Of a stretch of 64,000 bases of DNA, positions 63,037 to 64,000 are shown piece by piece (positions within the stretch are counted from its first letter, which is position 1; each line of letters begins with the position of its first letter). Below the pieces are notes generated by a model, which made no database searches, had not been told where the DNA came from, and was given only the letters and a program-made list of their open reading frames with translations. The translations under genes and the position numbers were made by a program. The DNA comes from Sinomicrobium pectinilyticum (lineage in GTDB: Bacteria; Bacteroidota; Bacteroidia; Flavobacteriales; Flavobacteriaceae), in NCBI RefSeq assembly GCF_003725735.1, contig NZ_RJTM01000120.1:1-64000 (forward strand). The letters are read 5' to 3'.

Positions 63037-64000
63037 CTATTCTGATTTTATCTTGAGTTTGTCATTAATTTTATCTGCTTTGCGGATCAATTTCTCCGCT
63101 GCCTTAAACCGGTAGCCTATAAAAATCTGAAAAAAAGGAATATTGTCCTTTATATAGGTCGAACGATCTGTATTGTGATTCAGAATCAGGTAACTGTAAT
63201 GCAGGCCTGTATAAAGATTGGAAAGGTCATATATGAATGAGCCTTTAAGGTTTAATTCGGTTAAAAGCGATGTAAACGATTCATCTTCGGATGTAGAATG
63301 ATTGAGGCCTATGCCGGCGGAGATACCGGCCGAAAGCAACAGGTTCTTTGCAGGCACCCAATTATAATGATAGGCCGGTGAAAATGCTATGTCAAACAAA
63401 TGGAACTCTTGGTTAAGCGAGTCCATGTTAATATTTAATTTAGTGTAATAATATACAATTCCGGGAATGAAGCTCCCGGCACTTTGTAATTGTTTCTCGT
63501 CCTGAGAAGCGATAGCCCGGTAGGAGAATTTATCATTTAAAATATAAGATGTCGCCCCGCCAATTTTAAAAGACTTCATTTCCGGATAATAAGGGCTGAT
63601 AGTTTCATATTCCACAAAAAAACCTTTTTGGCGGTATAAGTCGAGGGTTTGCATCCACTTCCCGAAATAGGCCCTTAAGTTCAGGTTAAATAATTTTGAG
63701 TGTTTATTATCTTTATTCACTGCCAGGAAATCCGGTGCAACGGAATAAGAGACCGCAATGTTCCTGAAAGCTACCGAAGCACCGATACGATCCTGCTTAT
63801 TGGGGATCAGCCGGACGGCGTCTCTTGAATTTTTATCCGTAAAATTAAAAGAATTGGAGGTATTTATATAAAACAAACGGGTTGTAACCCTATTGGGAAA
63901 CGATTCGATATGGTCATCCCTTTTATCATAGATGATCTCTTCTGCGGTTTCCTGGGAAAAAACCGGAAATCCGAAAAAAAGGATAAAAGAGATTGAACAT
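63037..64000 (-). CDS. DUF6268-like outer-membrane protein, 5' end beyond the window
   Basis: The reading frame stays open to the right edge. Beyond the nominal start at 63876 (a TTG) it continues upstream through ETAEEIIYDKRDDHIESF into CSISFILFFGFPVFSQ, which is a signal-peptide end, so the true start is just outside the window. About 300 residues of beta-strand-rich sequence follow (ISAGIGLNHSTSEDESF; TGLHYSYLILNHNT). The family appears to be DUF6268, of unknown function. It is directly upstream of hemB with 1 bp between them. Confidence 0.75.
   Translation of the reverse strand, partial: CSISFILFFGFPVFSQETAEEIIYDKRDDHIESFPNRVTTRLFYINTSNSFNFTDKNSRDAVRLIPNKQDRIGASVAFRNIAVSYSVAPDFLAVNKDNKHSKLFNLNLRAYFGKWMQTLDLYRQKGFFVEYETISPYYPEMKSFKIGGATSYILNDKFSYRAIASQDEKQLQSAGSFIPGIVYYYTKLNINMDSLNQEFHLFDIAFSPAYHYNWVPAKNLLLSAGISAGIGLNHSTSEDESFTSLLTELNLKGSFIYDLSNLYTGLHYSYLILNHNTDRSTYIKDNIPFFQIFIGYRFKAAEKLIRKADKINDKLKIKSE

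Overview
The window comes from a member of the Bacteroidota, most likely the family Flavobacteriaceae. The evidence is two SusC/SusD pairs, the gliding genes gldD and gldE beside ssb and mutY, DUF2480/DUF3078/DUF3667/DUF4199 proteins, -7 boxes of the form TAnnTTTG, and almost no Shine-Dalgarno sequences. I cannot name the genus. I saw no rRNA, tRNA, CRISPR array, insertion sequence or phage gene.

Region 1 (1-21.5 kb) is a rhamnose-centred polysaccharide utilisation locus. A susC/susD pair on the minus strand is divergent from three secreted enzymes: a DUF4450 six-hairpin glycosidase, a beta-propeller glycosidase and a GH65/GH95-like (alpha/alpha)6 enzyme. Then come a DUF6807 (PmoA-like) protein and a GntR regulator. 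Divergent from the regulator is a complete L-rhamnose pathway: fused rhamnulose-1-phosphate aldolase/dehydrogenase, L-rhamnose isomerase, rhamnulokinase and an NCS1-like permease. Related TATCCTGT-type sites lie in both divergent promoter regions, so one regulator may control both halves.

Region 2 (21.5-31 kb) holds a TonB-dependent siderophore-type receptor, the rplU-rpmA ribosomal operon with an extended L21, a DUF4199 membrane protein, an active/inactive pair of M16 peptidases and an EamA transporter.

Region 3 (31-43.2 kb) is a second utilisation locus, all on the minus strand: GH88 unsaturated glucuronyl hydrolase, LacI regulator, SusC, SusD and two heparinase II/III-type polysaccharide lyases. 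The palindrome ACAATCGATTGT occurs upstream of GH88, where it covers the -33 element, and again in the LacI-SusC gap, with a weaker copy nearer SusC. This looks like a local LacI regulon for a uronic-acid polysaccharide. Lyases plus GH88 here and rhamnose catabolism 10 kb away suggest, as inference only, a substrate containing both glucuronate and rhamnose.

Region 4 (43.2-64 kb) is mainly housekeeping: gldD-gldE-ssb-mutY, HU with an unlisted 30-residue basic protein gene behind it, RNase G, RecX, a JmjC-like cupin, SufE-SufT-DUF2480, DUF3078, HflX, an EEP-family nuclease, a 3'-5' exonuclease, a serine hydrolase, a DNA methyltransferase-type repair protein, a CNNM/CBS protein, small membrane proteins, a DUF3667 protein, HemB, and a DUF6268-like protein cut by the right edge.
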